From Parvimonas micra (GTDB lineage: Bacteria > Bacillota > Clostridia > Tissierellales > Peptoniphilaceae): 64,000 nt of DNA. Shown in pieces: positions 1 through 9,439 of the stretch. The DNA lies in the NCBI RefSeq assembly GCF_900637905.1, contig NZ_LR134472.1, forward strand, positions 1,612,001 to 1,676,000. Direction: 5' to 3'. Numbering within the stretch: position 1 is the stretch's first letter; every line of letters starts with the position of its first letter. The notes below the pieces were generated by a model that did not search any database, was not told the DNA's origin, and saw only the letters and a list, made by a program, of their open reading frames with translations. The translations under genes and the position numbers were made by a program.

Positions 1-1
1 T

Positions 2-928
2 AAGAATAAAACTATTCCTATAGAAATTGCATTTTATGGAGGTAGTTTTACTGGGTTAGATAAGAATTTAATGATTAGTTATCTTGACATAGCTAAGGAA
101 TATATAGATAAAGGATTTGTGAGCTCTATAAGATTATCAACCAGACCTGATTACATAAATCATGAAATTTTAGATATTTTAAAAAAATATGAAGTTAAAA
201 CTATAGAATTAGGCGTTCAGTCTATCACTAAAAGTACTTTAGATTTAAATAACAGAGGACATGATGTAGAATGTATATATAAATCATCTACACTTATAAA
301 AAAATATGATATTAAATTGGGATTACAAATGATGGTTGGACTTTATGGGGACACTTTTGATATGGTAATTAATACTGCTTTTGAATTGTGTAAAATTGAT
401 CCGGATTTTGTTAGAATTTATCCTACGCTTATTATAAGAGATACAGAATTGGAAAGACTTTATTATTTTAAAAAATATATACCAATGAGTCTTGAAGATT
501 CTATTTATTTGTGTAAATATATTTACATAATATTTAAATATTACGATATACCTATAATAAGATTAGGATTACAGAGTAGTGATAACATTTCTGAAGATGG
601 AGATATAGTTGCCGGACCATATCATCCTGCATTTAGAGAACTTGTTGAAAGTTCGGTTTATAGAGATTTTATAGAGTATTATATGTGTTTTTTTGATATT
701 AAAGATGATATTACTATTAAATGTAACAATTCAGAAGTTTCAAAAATTGTTGGAAATAAAAGATCAAATTTAAAATATTTTAAAGAAAAATATAATATTA
801 ATATAAAAATAAAAACTCTTACTTTAGAGAAAAATATTTTAAAATTTAATGAAAATATAGTTTATATGAATGATTTTATAGATTATTATTTTAATAAAAA
901 TATTTTAAGGAGAATTGATGAGACTTAA
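2..928 (+). CDS. Radical SAM protein of the Elp3-like family, 5' end cut off by the window
   Basis: The frame is open from base 2 to the stop at 928 (308 residues seen), so the true start lies outside the window. Residues 8-18 carry the radical SAM GGSFTG signature; the CxxxCxxC cluster motif would be further upstream and is not visible. Later segments (RLSTRPDYI, IELGVQS, GLQMMVGLYGD) match the Elp3/MiaB-type barrel found in the uncharacterised protein usually encoded between rnc and smc in clostridia. The substrate is unknown; a tRNA target is only suggested by the Elp3 likeness. It overlaps smc by 11 bp, so the two are translationally coupled. Confidence 0.85.
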   Translation, partial: KNKTIPIEIAFYGGSFTGLDKNLMISYLDIAKEYIDKGFVSSIRLSTRPDYINHEILDILKKYEVKTIELGVQSITKSTLDLNNRGHDVECIYKSSTLIKKYDIKLGLQMMVGLYGDTFDMVINTAFELCKIDPDFVRIYPTLIIRDTELERLYYFKKYIPMSLEDSIYLCKYIYIIFKYYDIPIIRLGLQSSDNISEDGDIVAGPYHPAFRELVESSVYRDFIEYYMCFFDIKDDITIKCNNSEVSKIVGNKRSNLKYFKEKYNINIKIKTLTLEKNILKFNENIVYMNDFIDYYFNKNILRRIDET

Positions 929-3900
929 GAGCATTGAAATAAATGGTTTTAAATCATTTGCTGATAAGATAAAATTAGATTTTGAGACTAATATCACAGC
1001 GATAATAGGACCAAATGGAAGTGGGAAAAGTAATGTTGCCGATGCTGTTAGATGGGTTTTAGGAGAACAAAGCGCTAAGACCTTAAGAGGTAGCAAAATG
1101 GAAGATGTTATTTTTTCCGGAACAGATAACAAAATTAAAAAAAATTATTCAACTGTTAGTATAACTTTTGATAATTCAGATAATGTAATACCTATTGATT
1201 TTAAAGAAGTAACTATTTCAAGAAAATTATATAGAACTGGTGAAAGTGATTATTTTATAAACAAATCCAATGTAAGATTGAAAGAAGTTAGAGAATTATT
1301 TTTAGATACTGGTGTAGGAAGAGAAGGTTATTCAATAATCGGTCAAGGTAGAATTGAAGAAATTATAAATGGAAAGTCAGAGGATAGAAGAGCCATTTTT
1401 GAAGAGGCTTCAGGTATTTCAAAAATTAAATACCAGAAAAACGAATCACAAAAGAAGTTATTCAAAGCTAAAGATAATTTAACAAGATTAAGAGATATAA
1501 TTATTCAAAATGAAAATAGATATGGCTTTTTAAAAGGACAATCTACTAAGGCTAAAAAAGGTATTGCCCTATTAGAGGATATTGAAAAAGCTGAATTTTC
1601 TATTTCATATAAAGATTATAATAATTTAAACAGTAATTTTAATAAATATTCAGAAAATTTAGAAATCAATAAAGAAGAATTATTTGATATAAATAAAGAA
1701 TTTGAAAATGTAAAATTAAAAATTTCACCATTAAAAGAGGAACTCAATAATATAACTAATGTAATTGAAAAAGACTCTGCTGAATTGGATAGAATAAATA
1801 AGAAAAAGAATGATATTACTAATAAAAAAAATGTTTTAATTGAAAGAAATAAGTTTATAAGATTAAATAATGAACAATCCTTAAAATTAAAACAGGAATA
1901 TATTGATAATTTAGAAAAAATTAATCTTGAAATATCAGAACAGGAAAAAAAAATTTCTGAAAAAAATTCGATTTTAAAAAACTATATTGATGACAAAAAT
2001 AAGGTAAAGAATGAATTATCAAAAAGCAAAGAACTTTTGAGTTCTAAGGTTCAAATTCTAGATAAATTCTTCATAGAAAAAGAGGAAATTGAAAATAAAA
2101 TTAGCGATTTAGAAACTGAAAAAAGAGCTAATGAAATTATAACTGATAGCATAAAAAAGAAAATTGAAGAAAATACTGAAGAAGTAACTAAATTAAATAT
2201 TGAAAAAGAAAATATAGAAAAAAAATTATCTGAGAATAACTCGCTTTTAGAATCAAATAATCAAAAAGTACAAAATATTGATTTAACTATTTTTGAAAAG
2301 AGACAACTTATATCAGAATTAGAAAAAGAACTTATTTCTTTAAATAATCAGGTTTCTAATATAAATAATGAGATAAATTATGAGAATAAAGAAATTATTA
2401 TGTTAAAAAATTATATTAGAAATTATGAAGGATATGGTAAATCAGTTCAAGATTTATTTAAACTTTGCGATAGAGAAACTGAGTTAAAGTCGATGATTTG
2501 TGGGACCTTGGGAGAACTTATTTCTGTTGAAGAGAAGTATAAAAAAGCAATTGATACTGTTTTATCTTCAAATTTACAGGGCATTGTTGTTCATAATGAT
2601 TTAGAAGCTAAAAAAATAATTGAGAAAATTAAAGCTAATAAAATTGGAAGACTTAATTTTTTTCCTATTTCAAAAATATTATTAAAAAAAGAATACAGTA
2701 GTATTATAGATTCTGATATATTATCTTTTGCTAATGATGTAATAACATGTGATAATGATTATAGAAATATAGTCGATTATTTCTTAGCGAATACTATAAT
2801 ATGTGAAAATATGGATATCGCAATAAAATTATCTAACAAGTTTAAAAATAAATTTAGAATAGTTACGCTAGATGGTGATGTTATAAATAGTTGGGGTTCC
2901 ATTTCCGGAGGATATAAATCTAGTAAAAATTCATTTTCTATAATTGGTAGGAAACAGCAGTTAGCAAAAGCTTTATCAGATATTGAAAATTTAGAAACTA
3001 GCTTAAAGAATAATATAAATAGAATTTCTGATGTAAAAACTGATTTACAGTCAAATAAAGAAAATTTAGATAATCTGAAAAGTGAAAAAGAAGATTTAAA
3101 ATTAAAAATTGATTCTTTACAAAAGCTTATCTATTTAAATGAATTTGATGTAAGAAAAATTACTGAAAAAATTGACGAGATAAATAATTACAAAGAAGAT
3201 CATCAAGGTTTTACTTCTGATAAAGAAAAAGAGTTAATTCTTTATAAGGAAAAAAGTATTCTTATAGATGATGAAATTAATAAATACAATTTAGAAATAA
3301 ATAAATTGAAGAATCTTGTTTTAGAAATGGAAAAAAATGAAATAATTGTTATAAATAATTTAGATTCAATTGAAAGAGATATAAATATTTTAGATAATTC
3401 AAAAAATATTTTGTTAGAAAACAAGAATTCTAATGAGAGTAAACTTAAGCTAAAGGAATCAGAGTTAATAGAATCCGAGTTACAACTAAAGAATAATTCA
3501 TCTGAAATAGAAGTGATAGAACAGCTTATTATAGAAATAAATTTAAAGACTGATAAATTAAATAATTCTATTAGTAAAAATACTCATTTGAGGAAAAAGC
3601 TCATATTAAATAATGAAGAAATTTCAAAAAGATATTCTGAATTAAGTGAAAAATCTTTAACTTTAGAAAAAGAAATTGAGAAAAATGAACTTAGGATATC
3701 AAATTTAAAAGAACAATTTTCAAATTTAATCAATAGACTTTGCGATGAGTATTCTTTAACTTTGGAAGATTGTGAAAGAAAAATGGAATTATATAAGAAT
3801 GAGCATTTTACTAAAGAAGAATTAAAAAGGCTAAAAGAAGATTTAAGAGAATTAGGTTCTTTTAGTTATGATTCCATAGAAGAGTTTGAAAAGGTAAAAA

Positions 3901-4454
3901 ATGAACTTGAATTTCAAAAAAAACAAGAAATAGATTTACAAAATTCTATAGAAGATATAAATAAAATTATATTAAAATTAGAAAATACAATGAAAAAAAC
4001 TTTTCTTAACGAGTTTAAAAGTATTAATGAAAATTTTTCAAATATTTTCAAAATTTTGTTTAATGGTGGGGAAGCTAGACTTGAACTTGACAGTGAAGAT
4101 ATTTTAAATTGTGGAATAGATATTATTGCTAAACCTGTAGGAAAGAAAATGCAGACTTTATCTTTAATGTCAGGAGGAGAAAAATCACTAACAGCAGTAG
4201 CACTTTTATTTGCTATTTTTGAAACAAAACCATCACCTTTCTGTATTTTAGATGAAGTTGATGCTGCATTAGACGATTCTAATATATTAAGATATGTTGA
4301 ATATTTGAAGAATTATTTAACAGAAACACAATTTATAATGATAACTCATAGAAAACCAACGATGGAAATGGCTGATATGATTTATGGTGTAACTATGGAA
4401 CAAAAGGGAGTTAGTAAAATAGTTTCTATGACATTTAATAAGGAGAAAAAATAA
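918..4454 (+). CDS. smc: Chromosome segregation ATPase SMC (condensin core)
   Basis: At 1178 residues it has the usual SMC length. Walker A (GPNGSGKS) is at residues 31-38, followed by a long coiled coil, a globular hinge at about 500-660 (from YEGYGKSVQ), the returning coil, then the ABC signature (LMSGGEKS) near 1085 and Walker B (ILDEVDAALDD). SMC dimers act with ScpA/ScpB to load at the origin region and align chromosome arms. The ATG at 918 is preferred over the in-frame TTG at 915 because GGAG lies 5 nt before it. It starts inside the radical SAM gene and is followed after one base by ftsY, the common Firmicutes order. Confidence 0.98.
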   Translation: MRLKSIEINGFKSFADKIKLDFETNITAIIGPNGSGKSNVADAVRWVLGEQSAKTLRGSKMEDVIFSGTDNKIKKNYSTVSITFDNSDNVIPIDFKEVTISRKLYRTGESDYFINKSNVRLKEVRELFLDTGVGREGYSIIGQGRIEEIINGKSEDRRAIFEEASGISKIKYQKNESQKKLFKAKDNLTRLRDIIIQNENRYGFLKGQSTKAKKGIALLEDIEKAEFSISYKDYNNLNSNFNKYSENLEINKEELFDINKEFENVKLKISPLKEELNNITNVIEKDSAELDRINKKKNDITNKKNVLIERNKFIRLNNEQSLKLKQEYIDNLEKINLEISEQEKKISEKNSILKNYIDDKNKVKNELSKSKELLSSKVQILDKFFIEKEEIENKISDLETEKRANEIITDSIKKKIEENTEEVTKLNIEKENIEKKLSENNSLLESNNQKVQNIDLTIFEKRQLISELEKELISLNNQVSNINNEINYENKEIIMLKNYIRNYEGYGKSVQDLFKLCDRETELKSMICGTLGELISVEEKYKKAIDTVLSSNLQGIVVHNDLEAKKIIEKIKANKIGRLNFFPISKILLKKEYSSIIDSDILSFANDVITCDNDYRNIVDYFLANTIICENMDIAIKLSNKFKNKFRIVTLDGDVINSWGSISGGYKSSKNSFSIIGRKQQLAKALSDIENLETSLKNNINRISDVKTDLQSNKENLDNLKSEKEDLKLKIDSLQKLIYLNEFDVRKITEKIDEINNYKEDHQGFTSDKEKELILYKEKSILIDDEINKYNLEINKLKNLVLEMEKNEIIVINNLDSIERDINILDNSKNILLENKNSNESKLKLKESELIESELQLKNNSSEIEVIEQLIIEINLKTDKLNNSISKNTHLRKKLILNNEEISKRYSELSEKSLTLEKEIEKNELRISNLKEQFSNLINRLCDEYSLTLEDCERKMELYKNEHFTKEELKRLKEDLRELGSFSYDSIEEFEKVKNELEFQKKQEIDLQNSIEDINKIILKLENTMKKTFLNEFKSINENFSNIFKILFNGGEARLELDSEDILNCGIDIIAKPVGKKMQTLSLMSGGEKSLTAVALLFAIFETKPSPFCILDEVDAALDDSNILRYVEYLKNYLTETQFIMITHRKPTMEMADMIYGVTMEQKGVSKIVSMTFNKEKK

Positions 4455-4455
4455 T

Positions 4456-5436
4456 ATGTTTAATTTTTTGGGAAAGAAAAAAGAAGAAAACGAAGCCGAA
4501 GAAATTACTGAAAAAAAGCAGAGTTTTTTTGAAAGATTAAAAAAGGGATTAGTAAATACGAGAAATAATTTGTCAAGTAAGATAGATAACTTACTATCTA
4601 TGTCAACAAAAATAGATGAAGAATTATTTGAAGAATTAGAATATATTTTAGTTTCTGCAGATATTGGTGCGAATGTTACAATGGAACTAATAGATGATTT
4701 AAAAGAAATTGTTAAAAAGGAAAAAATTACTGAACCGTCTTTAATCAAAGACAAATTAATTGAGCTTATGAACTCAAAGTTAGCTTCAAAAGAATTAAAT
4801 CACGATTTCAATATTATTGATGGTATACCGACAATTATATTGGTTGTCGGAGTAAACGGTGTCGGAAAAACTACATCTATAGGAAAATTAGCAAATAAAT
4901 TTAAGTCAAAAGGGAAAAATGTAATGCTAGTTGCTGCAGATACTTTTAGAGCAGCAGCAACTGAACAGCTGACTGAATGGGCTAATAGATCAGGTGTTCC
5001 AATAATTTCAAATGAAGAAGGAGCTGATCCGGCATCTGTTGTATATGATGGAATTCAAAGTGCAAAGAGTAAAAATATAGATGTTCTAATTTGTGACACT
5101 GCTGGAAGACTTCATAATAAGAAAAATTTAATGAATGAGTTGAATAAGATTGCTAGGGTAATAGATAGAGAATATCCTGAAGCTAATAAGGAAGTTACAC
5201 TTGTTCTCGATGCAACAACCGGACAAAATGCTATTGTTCAAGCTAAAGAATTTAGAGATACTGCAAATATTGATAGTGTAATTTTAACAAAATTAGATGG
5301 TACTGCTAAAGGTGGTGTTGTCTTTACAATTCAACTTGAAATGGAAATTCCTGTTAAGCAAATTGGTATTGGAGAACAAATAGATGATTTGCAAGATTAC
5401 AATGATGAGGATTTTGTAAATGCAATATTTAATTAA
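4456..5436 (+). CDS. ftsY: Signal recognition particle receptor FtsY
   Basis: A 326-residue SRP-type GTPase that receives the Ffh-ribosome complex at the membrane and hands nascent chains to SecYEG. A charged N-terminal stretch (K/E rich, residues 1-50) replaces the long acidic A domain of enterobacteria. G1 (GVNGVGKTT) is at about residue 133, DTFRAAATEQ follows, G3 (DTAGR) is at 214 and G4 (TKLDG) near 278; the end has the FtsY-specific GIGEQIDDL. It begins one base after smc and is followed by a strong terminator, so smc-ftsY probably form the end of one transcription unit. Confidence 0.98.
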   Translation: MFNFLGKKKEENEAEEITEKKQSFFERLKKGLVNTRNNLSSKIDNLLSMSTKIDEELFEELEYILVSADIGANVTMELIDDLKEIVKKEKITEPSLIKDKLIELMNSKLASKELNHDFNIIDGIPTIILVVGVNGVGKTTSIGKLANKFKSKGKNVMLVAADTFRAAATEQLTEWANRSGVPIISNEEGADPASVVYDGIQSAKSKNIDVLICDTAGRLHNKKNLMNELNKIARVIDREYPEANKEVTLVLDATTGQNAIVQAKEFRDTANIDSVILTKLDGTAKGGVVFTIQLEMEIPVKQIGIGEQIDDLQDYNDEDFVNAIFN

Positions 5437-5443
5437 TTATTTT

Positions 5444-5476
5444 AAATTAACGTTGAAAAATACGTTAATTTTTTTT
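5444..5476 (+). terminator. Intrinsic terminator after ftsY
   Basis: A perfect 10-bp stem (5444-5453 with 5462-5471) and an 8-nt loop run into eight consecutive T residues. It closes the smc-ftsY unit just before a separate promoter for ylxM-ffh. Confidence 0.88.
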
Positions 5477-5499
5477 GAAAAAATTTTTTTAAAAAAGTA

Positions 5500-5527
5500 T
5501 TGACAAATATATATTTAATGGTATAAT
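5500..5527 (+). promoter_or_regulatory. SigA-type promoter of the ylxM-ffh-rpsP operon
   Basis: A perfect -35 box TTGACA (5500-5505) and a perfect -10 box TATAAT (5522-5527) are separated by 16 bp. Transcription should start near 5534, about 36 nt before the ylxM ATG, exactly at the left arm of an inverted repeat. Confidence 0.85.
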
Positions 5528-5531
5528 ATAA

Positions 5532-5554
5532 AGGTCAAGAAAAAAACTTGACCT
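5532..5554 (+). promoter_or_regulatory. Perfect inverted repeat at the predicted 5' end of the ylxM mRNA
   Basis: AGGTCAAG (5532-5539) is repeated inverted as CTTGACCT (5547-5554) around a loop of seven A residues. It covers the predicted transcription start and has no T-tract, so it is not a terminator. It could be an operator, or a 5' hairpin that protects the mRNA; the sequence alone does not decide. Confidence 0.6.
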
Positions 5555-5569
5555 ATTTAAGAGGTGATT

Positions 5570-5923
5570 ATGGAAAAAATAGTTGAGATAGCTGTTCTGT
5601 TTGATTATTATGGTAAACTTCTTAGTGATAAGCAATATAATGTTATTGATCAACATTGTAATGAAGATTTATCTCTCAAGGAAATCGCTGAATTAAATGG
5701 AATTTCTAAACAAGGTATATCAGATATTTTAAGTAGAGCAGAAAAAAAATTAAGATTTTATGAAGATGAATTAAAATTAATTTCTAAATTTGATAAAATA
5801 AATAGTAGTCTAAAAGAAATTAATTTATTAATTGAAAAATCAAAAATAGAAGATTCTCCTTCGCTTAATATTCTAGATATTATTCAAAAGAAAAATAATG
5901 AAATTATTGAAAATGATTTATAG
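5570..5923 (+). CDS. ylxM: YlxM family helix-turn-helix protein linked to SRP
   Basis: A 117-residue protein matching the YlxM/UPF0122 family: a sigma-70 region 4-like helix-turn-helix (LSLKEIAELNGISKQG, about residues 34-50) followed by a helical tail. In streptococci YlxM is known to associate with SRP and modulate its GTPase; a DNA-binding role is suggested by the fold only. The ATG at 5570 is chosen because the GAGGTG ribosome site sits 3-9 nt before it; the in-frame GTG at 5564 overlaps that site. ffh follows after 12 bp. Confidence 0.9.
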   Translation: MEKIVEIAVLFDYYGKLLSDKQYNVIDQHCNEDLSLKEIAELNGISKQGISDILSRAEKKLRFYEDELKLISKFDKINSSLKEINLLIEKSKIEDSPSLNILDIIQKKNNEIIENDL

Positions 5924-5935
5924 GAAGTGACAGGA

Positions 5936-7279
5936 ATGATATTTGAGAATTTATCCGAAAAACTTCAAGGAGCATTAAATAAATTAAGAGGTAAGGGAAA
6001 ATTATCTGAAAAAGATGTAGACCTTGCAATGAGAGAAGTTAAACTTGCACTTTTAGAATCTGATGTAAATTTCAAAGTTGTAAAACAGTTTATAAGTAAT
6101 GTAAAAGAAAGAGCAATTGGTAAAGAAGTTATGGAGAGTTTGACTCCTGCACAACAAGTTATCAAAATTGTAAATGAAGAACTTACCGCTCTTATGGGGA
6201 AAAAAGAAGAGAAAATTCAAATTGACTCTAATCCTCCAACTGTTATTATGCTTTGCGGTTTACAAGGTGCAGGAAAGACTACACATGCCGGAAAACTTGC
6301 TAGATACTTTTTAAAACAAAATAAAAGGCCACTACTAGTAGCATGTGATATTTATAGACCGGCAGCAATAAAGCAATTGCAAGTTGTTGGTAAATCAGTT
6401 GATGTTCCAGTATTTACTATTGATGATTGTAAAGATGTTACAAAAATAGCAAATGAATCAATTAAATTTGCAAATTCTAATTCAAAAGATATAGTTATTT
6501 TAGATACCGCTGGTAGACTACATATAGATGATGTACTTATGGAAGAATTGAAATCTATTAAATCATCGGTTAGTCCTATCGAAATTTTATTAGTGGTAGA
6601 TTCTATGACGGGACAAGATGCTGTTAATGTTGCTGAAAGTTTTAATAATGAATTAGACATTACTGGAGTGATAATGACTAAATTAGATGGAGATGCTAGA
6701 GGTGGAGCCGCTTTGTCTATTAAGGCTATCACAGGAAAACCTATTAAATTTATAGGTGTAGGTGAAAAATTAGATGATTTGGAACAATTCTATCCTGATA
6801 GAATGGCATCAAGAATTTTAGGAATGGGAGATATTTTATCTGTAATAGATAAAGTTCAGAAGCAATTTGATTTGAAGCAGACAAAAGAGCTTGAAGAAAA
6901 AATCAGAAAGCAAAGTTTTACATTGGATGACTTTTTAAATCAAATGCAACAAGTTAGAAATATGGGTCCATTACAAGATTTACTTTCTATGATGCCCGGC
7001 GTGAATTCTAAAATGCTAAAAGATGTAAATATTGATGAAAAAGAACTTGATAAAATAGAAGCTATGATTTTATCAATGACAAAAAAAGAAAGAGAAAATC
7101 CGGATATTATTGATAATTCAAGAAGACAAAGAATTGTTAAAGGTTCAGGTACAAGTATTACAAATCTTAATAAATTGCTTAAACAATTTAAAGATAGTAA
7201 AAAAATGATGAAAAAAATGCAAGAAATGACTAAAGGAGCTAAGAAAAAAGGGAAATTCGGTTTACCTTTTTTTAAATAA
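5936..7279 (+). CDS. ffh: Signal recognition particle GTPase Ffh (SRP54)
   Basis: A 447-residue protein with the N domain (residues 1-95), a G domain with G1 (GLQGAGKTT, about 108), [11 protein letters not shown]3 (DTAGR, about 190) and [10 protein letters not shown], and a methionine-rich M domain from about 300 that binds SRP RNA and signal peptides. The ATG at 5936 lies 8 nt after AGGAAG; the GTG at 5927 overlaps that site and is rejected. It is co-transcribed with ylxM and rpsP. The SRP RNA gene is not in the window. Confidence 0.98.
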   Translation: MIFENLSEKLQGALNKLRGKGKLSEKDVDLAMREVKLALLESDVNFKVVKQFISNVKERAIGKEVMESLTPAQQVIKIVNEELTALMGKKEEKIQIDSNPPTVIMLCGLQGAGKTTHAGKLARYFLKQNKRPLLVACDIYRPAAIKQLQVVGKSVDVPVFTIDDCKDVTKIANESIKFANSNSKDIVILDTAGRLHIDDVLMEELKSIKSSVSPIEILLVVDSMTGQDAVNVAESFNNELDITGVIMTKLDGDARGGAALSIKAITGKPIKFIGVGEKLDDLEQFYPDRMASRILGMGDILSVIDKVQKQFDLKQTKELEEKIRKQSFTLDDFLNQMQQVRNMGPLQDLLSMMPGVNSKMLKDVNIDEKELDKIEAMILSMTKKERENPDIIDNSRRQRIVKGSGTSITNLNKLLKQFKDSKKMMKKMQEMTKGAKKKGKFGLPFFK

Positions 7280-7296
7280 ATTTTAAGGAGGACAAT

Positions 7297-7551
7297 ATGG
7301 CAGTTAAAATTAGATTAAAAAGAATGGGTTCAAAGAAAAAACCATTTTATAGAATAGTTGTTGCCGATTCAAGAGCACCAAGAGATGGTAAATTTATCGA
7401 AGAAATTGGATATTATAATCCACTAACAGAATCAAAAGAAATTAAAGTTGATGCTGAAAAAGTAAATGCTTGGATTAAAAATGGTGCAAAACCAACTGAT
7501 ACGGTAAATAGATTATTCAAAAATAATAATATATATTCTGAGAATAAATAA
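7297..7551 (+). CDS. rpsP: 30S ribosomal protein S16
   Basis: At 84 residues it has the normal S16 length and the signature start ([19 protein letters not shown]), followed by the [14 protein letters not shown] segment. S16 is an early assembly protein of the small subunit. A strong AAGGAGG ribosome site precedes the ATG. It sits 17 bp after ffh and 11 bp before khpA, the standard Firmicutes order. Confidence 0.98.
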   Translation: MAVKIRLKRMGSKKKPFYRIVVADSRAPRDGKFIEEIGYYNPLTESKEIKVDAEKVNAWIKNGAKPTDTVNRLFKNNNIYSENK

Positions 7552-7562
7552 GGACTGTGTAT

Positions 7563-7790
7563 ATGAAAGAATTAGTTGAATTTATTGTAAAATCTTTGGT
7601 TGATAATCCGGAAAATTTAGTTATAACTACTGAAGAAGATGGAGGATTGTTAAAGATTTTTATTAAAGCAGATGAAAATGATATTGGAAAAATTATAGGT
7701 AAGCAGGGTAAAATTGCTAAAGCTATTAGAACAATTGTTAGATCTTCTGCAATGAAGTTAGGTAAAAAGGTAATAATAGAAATAAATTAG
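7563..7790 (+). CDS. khpA: KH-domain RNA-binding protein KhpA
   Basis: A 75-residue single KH-domain protein with the GxxG loop (IGKQGK, about residues 43-48). KhpA (YlqC) forms a complex with KhpB/Jag and binds RNA; in streptococci the pair affects cell elongation and division. The ATG at 7563 is chosen because AGGA lies 8 nt upstream; an in-frame GTG at 7557 is too close to it. It lies between rpsP and rimM as in most Firmicutes. Confidence 0.92.
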   Translation: MKELVEFIVKSLVDNPENLVITTEEDGGLLKIFIKADENDIGKIIGKQGKIAKAIRTIVRSSAMKLGKKVIIEIN

Positions 7791-7794
7791 TATT

Positions 7795-8295
7795 ATGGAA
7801 TTTATAGAAGTTGCAAAAATTATAAATGTTCATGGAATAAAAGGAACTGTAAAGATTTATTCATTAACTTCCAATATTGATAGATTTAATGCGGATTGTA
7901 TATTTTATATTGATAAAAAAATACCTGTTACCATTAAATCCGTCAAGGAGTTGAGTTCTGATCTTGCTTTGTTAACTTTTAATGAGTATGACAATATAAA
8001 TCAAGTGTTAGAATTTAAAAATAAAGGACTTTTCATTGAAGAAAGTAATTTATTAGAACTTCCTGAAGATGAATATTATATATATAAACTGATAGGAGTT
8101 GATGTATATGATCAAGATAATAAATTTATTGGAAAAATAAAAAATGTTTTGACAACATTGGCTAATGATGTTTATGATATTGATTATAATGGAAAAGATG
8201 TATATATACCTGCAGTAAAAGAGTTTATAAAAGATGTTGATATTGAAAAATCTATAATGAAAGTAAGTATAATAGATGGTATGTTAGATGATTAA
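7795..8295 (+). CDS. rimM: Ribosome maturation factor RimM
   Basis: A 166-residue protein with the RimM N-terminal barrel (VAKIINVHGIKGTVKI) and a C-terminal PRC barrel (DVYDQDNKFIGKIKNVL, PAVKEFIKDVD). RimM assists maturation of the 30S head and binds S19. It starts 4 bp after khpA and overlaps trmD by 8 bp, implying coupled translation. Confidence 0.95.
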   Translation: MEFIEVAKIINVHGIKGTVKIYSLTSNIDRFNADCIFYIDKKIPVTIKSVKELSSDLALLTFNEYDNINQVLEFKNKGLFIEESNLLELPEDEYYIYKLIGVDVYDQDNKFIGKIKNVLTTLANDVYDIDYNGKDVYIPAVKEFIKDVDIEKSIMKVSIIDGMLDD

Positions 8296-8980
8296 GATTA
8301 CAATTTTAACTTTATTTCCAGATTTTATCGATTCAATAAGAAGTTATGGTGTCTTGGGCAAAGCCATTGAAAAAGGCGTTATTGAACTTGAAATTTTGAA
8401 TATTAGAGATTTTTCTAAAGACAAGCATAATAAAGTTGATGATGAAATATATGGTGGTGGAGCAGGTATGTTGATGACAGTGCAACCTGTTTTTGATGCT
8501 ATAAAATTTAGTAAAAAGGATAATTCTAAAGTTGTTTTTCTATCTCCGCAGGGAGAAGTTTTAACACAAAATAAATGTAAAGAGTTATCTAAAAAAGAAC
8601 ATTTAATATTTCTATGTGGACATTATGAAGGTATTGATTCCAGAATTATAAATAATTTTGTAGATGAAGAAATTTCTGTAGGTGATTATGTTGTAACAGG
8701 AGGAGAAATTCCTGCTATGTTACTTATAGATGCTGTTTGTAGAATGGTTGATGGAGTATTAGGTAATTCAGAAAGTGCTTCTACGGATTCGCATTATAAT
8801 AACTTGTTACAATATGATGTTTTTACAAGACCTCGAAATTTTAATGGAATTGAAGTTCCAGAAGTTTTACTTAGTGGAAATCATAAAGAAATTGAAAAAT
8901 GGAGAGAAGAGTCTTCATTAGAAAATACAAAGAAAAAAAGACCTGACTTATATGAAAAGTACATTTTAAAAAAGAAATAG
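8288..8980 (+). CDS. trmD: tRNA (guanine37-N1)-methyltransferase TrmD
   Basis: A 230-residue SPOUT methyltransferase. The N-terminal motif (ITILTLFPDF), the GGGAGM loop, and the trefoil-knot segment (SVGDYVVTGGEIPAML, about residues 138-153) are all present. It places m1G at position 37 of tRNAs reading CNN-type codons and prevents +1 frameshifting. It overlaps the end of rimM and precedes rplS. Confidence 0.97.
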   Translation: MIKITILTLFPDFIDSIRSYGVLGKAIEKGVIELEILNIRDFSKDKHNKVDDEIYGGGAGMLMTVQPVFDAIKFSKKDNSKVVFLSPQGEVLTQNKCKELSKKEHLIFLCGHYEGIDSRIINNFVDEEISVGDYVVTGGEIPAMLLIDAVCRMVDGVLGNSESASTDSHYNNLLQYDVFTRPRNFNGIEVPEVLLSGNHKEIEKWREESSLENTKKKRPDLYEKYILKKK

Positions 8981-9038
8981 GATGTTCCTCTAGTTTATAT
9001 AAAATAAATTAAGAACATTGATATTAGGAGGAATTATT
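8981..9038 (+). promoter_or_regulatory. Possible L19 leader between trmD and rplS
   Basis: This 58-bp gap holds an inverted repeat ATGTTC (8982-8987) / GAACAT (9013-9018) enclosing an AT-rich loop, then the AGGAGG ribosome site of rplS. A small L19 leader element is known upstream of rplS in low-GC Gram-positives. I cannot confirm a match to its consensus from memory, so this rests on position and the inverted repeat. Confidence 0.35.
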
Positions 9039-9386
9039 ATGGATATAATAAAACAAATTGAAAATGAACAATTAAGACAAGAAAAATTTGATTTTAATGT
9101 TGGTGATACAGTTGTTATCGGATATAAAATCAAAGAAGGAAATAGAGAAAGAGTTCAAGCTTTTGAAGGAACTGTAATTAAAAAACAAGGAAAAGGCTCA
9201 AGAGCAACTTTTACTGTAAGAAGAGTATTACAAGGAGTTGGTGTTGAAAGAACATTCCCAATTCATTCACCAAGAATTGAAAGTTTAAAAGTAATTAGAC
9301 GTGGTAAAGTAAGACGTGCAAAATTATATTACTTAAGAGACAGAGTAGGTAAGGCTTCAAAAGTTAAAGAATTAAAGAAATATTAA
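9039..9386 (+). CDS. rplS: 50S ribosomal protein L19
   Basis: A 115-residue protein with the L19 core ([37 protein letters not shown]) and basic C-terminus ending KVKELKKY. It lies at the 30S-50S interface. The ATG at 9039 follows TTAGGAGG with good spacing; an upstream in-frame TTG (9018) falls inside the leader and is rejected. It ends the operon, with a strong terminator after it. Confidence 0.97.
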   Translation: MDIIKQIENEQLRQEKFDFNVGDTVVIGYKIKEGNRERVQAFEGTVIKKQGKGSRATFTVRRVLQGVGVERTFPIHSPRIESLKVIRRGKVRRAKLYYLRDRVGKASKVKELKKY

Positions 9387-9392
9387 AAATTA

Positions 9393-9422
9393 AGTACCTC
9401 GAGTTTTCGAGGTACTAATTTT
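9393..9422 (+). terminator. Intrinsic terminator after rplS
   Basis: A perfect 10-bp stem (9393-9402 with 9407-9416) with a GTTT loop is followed by AATTTTAT. The tail is weaker than at other sites in the window and no promoter is evident before rarA, so some read-through is likely. Confidence 0.8.
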
Positions 9423-9439
9423 ATAGAAAAGAGGAAAAT

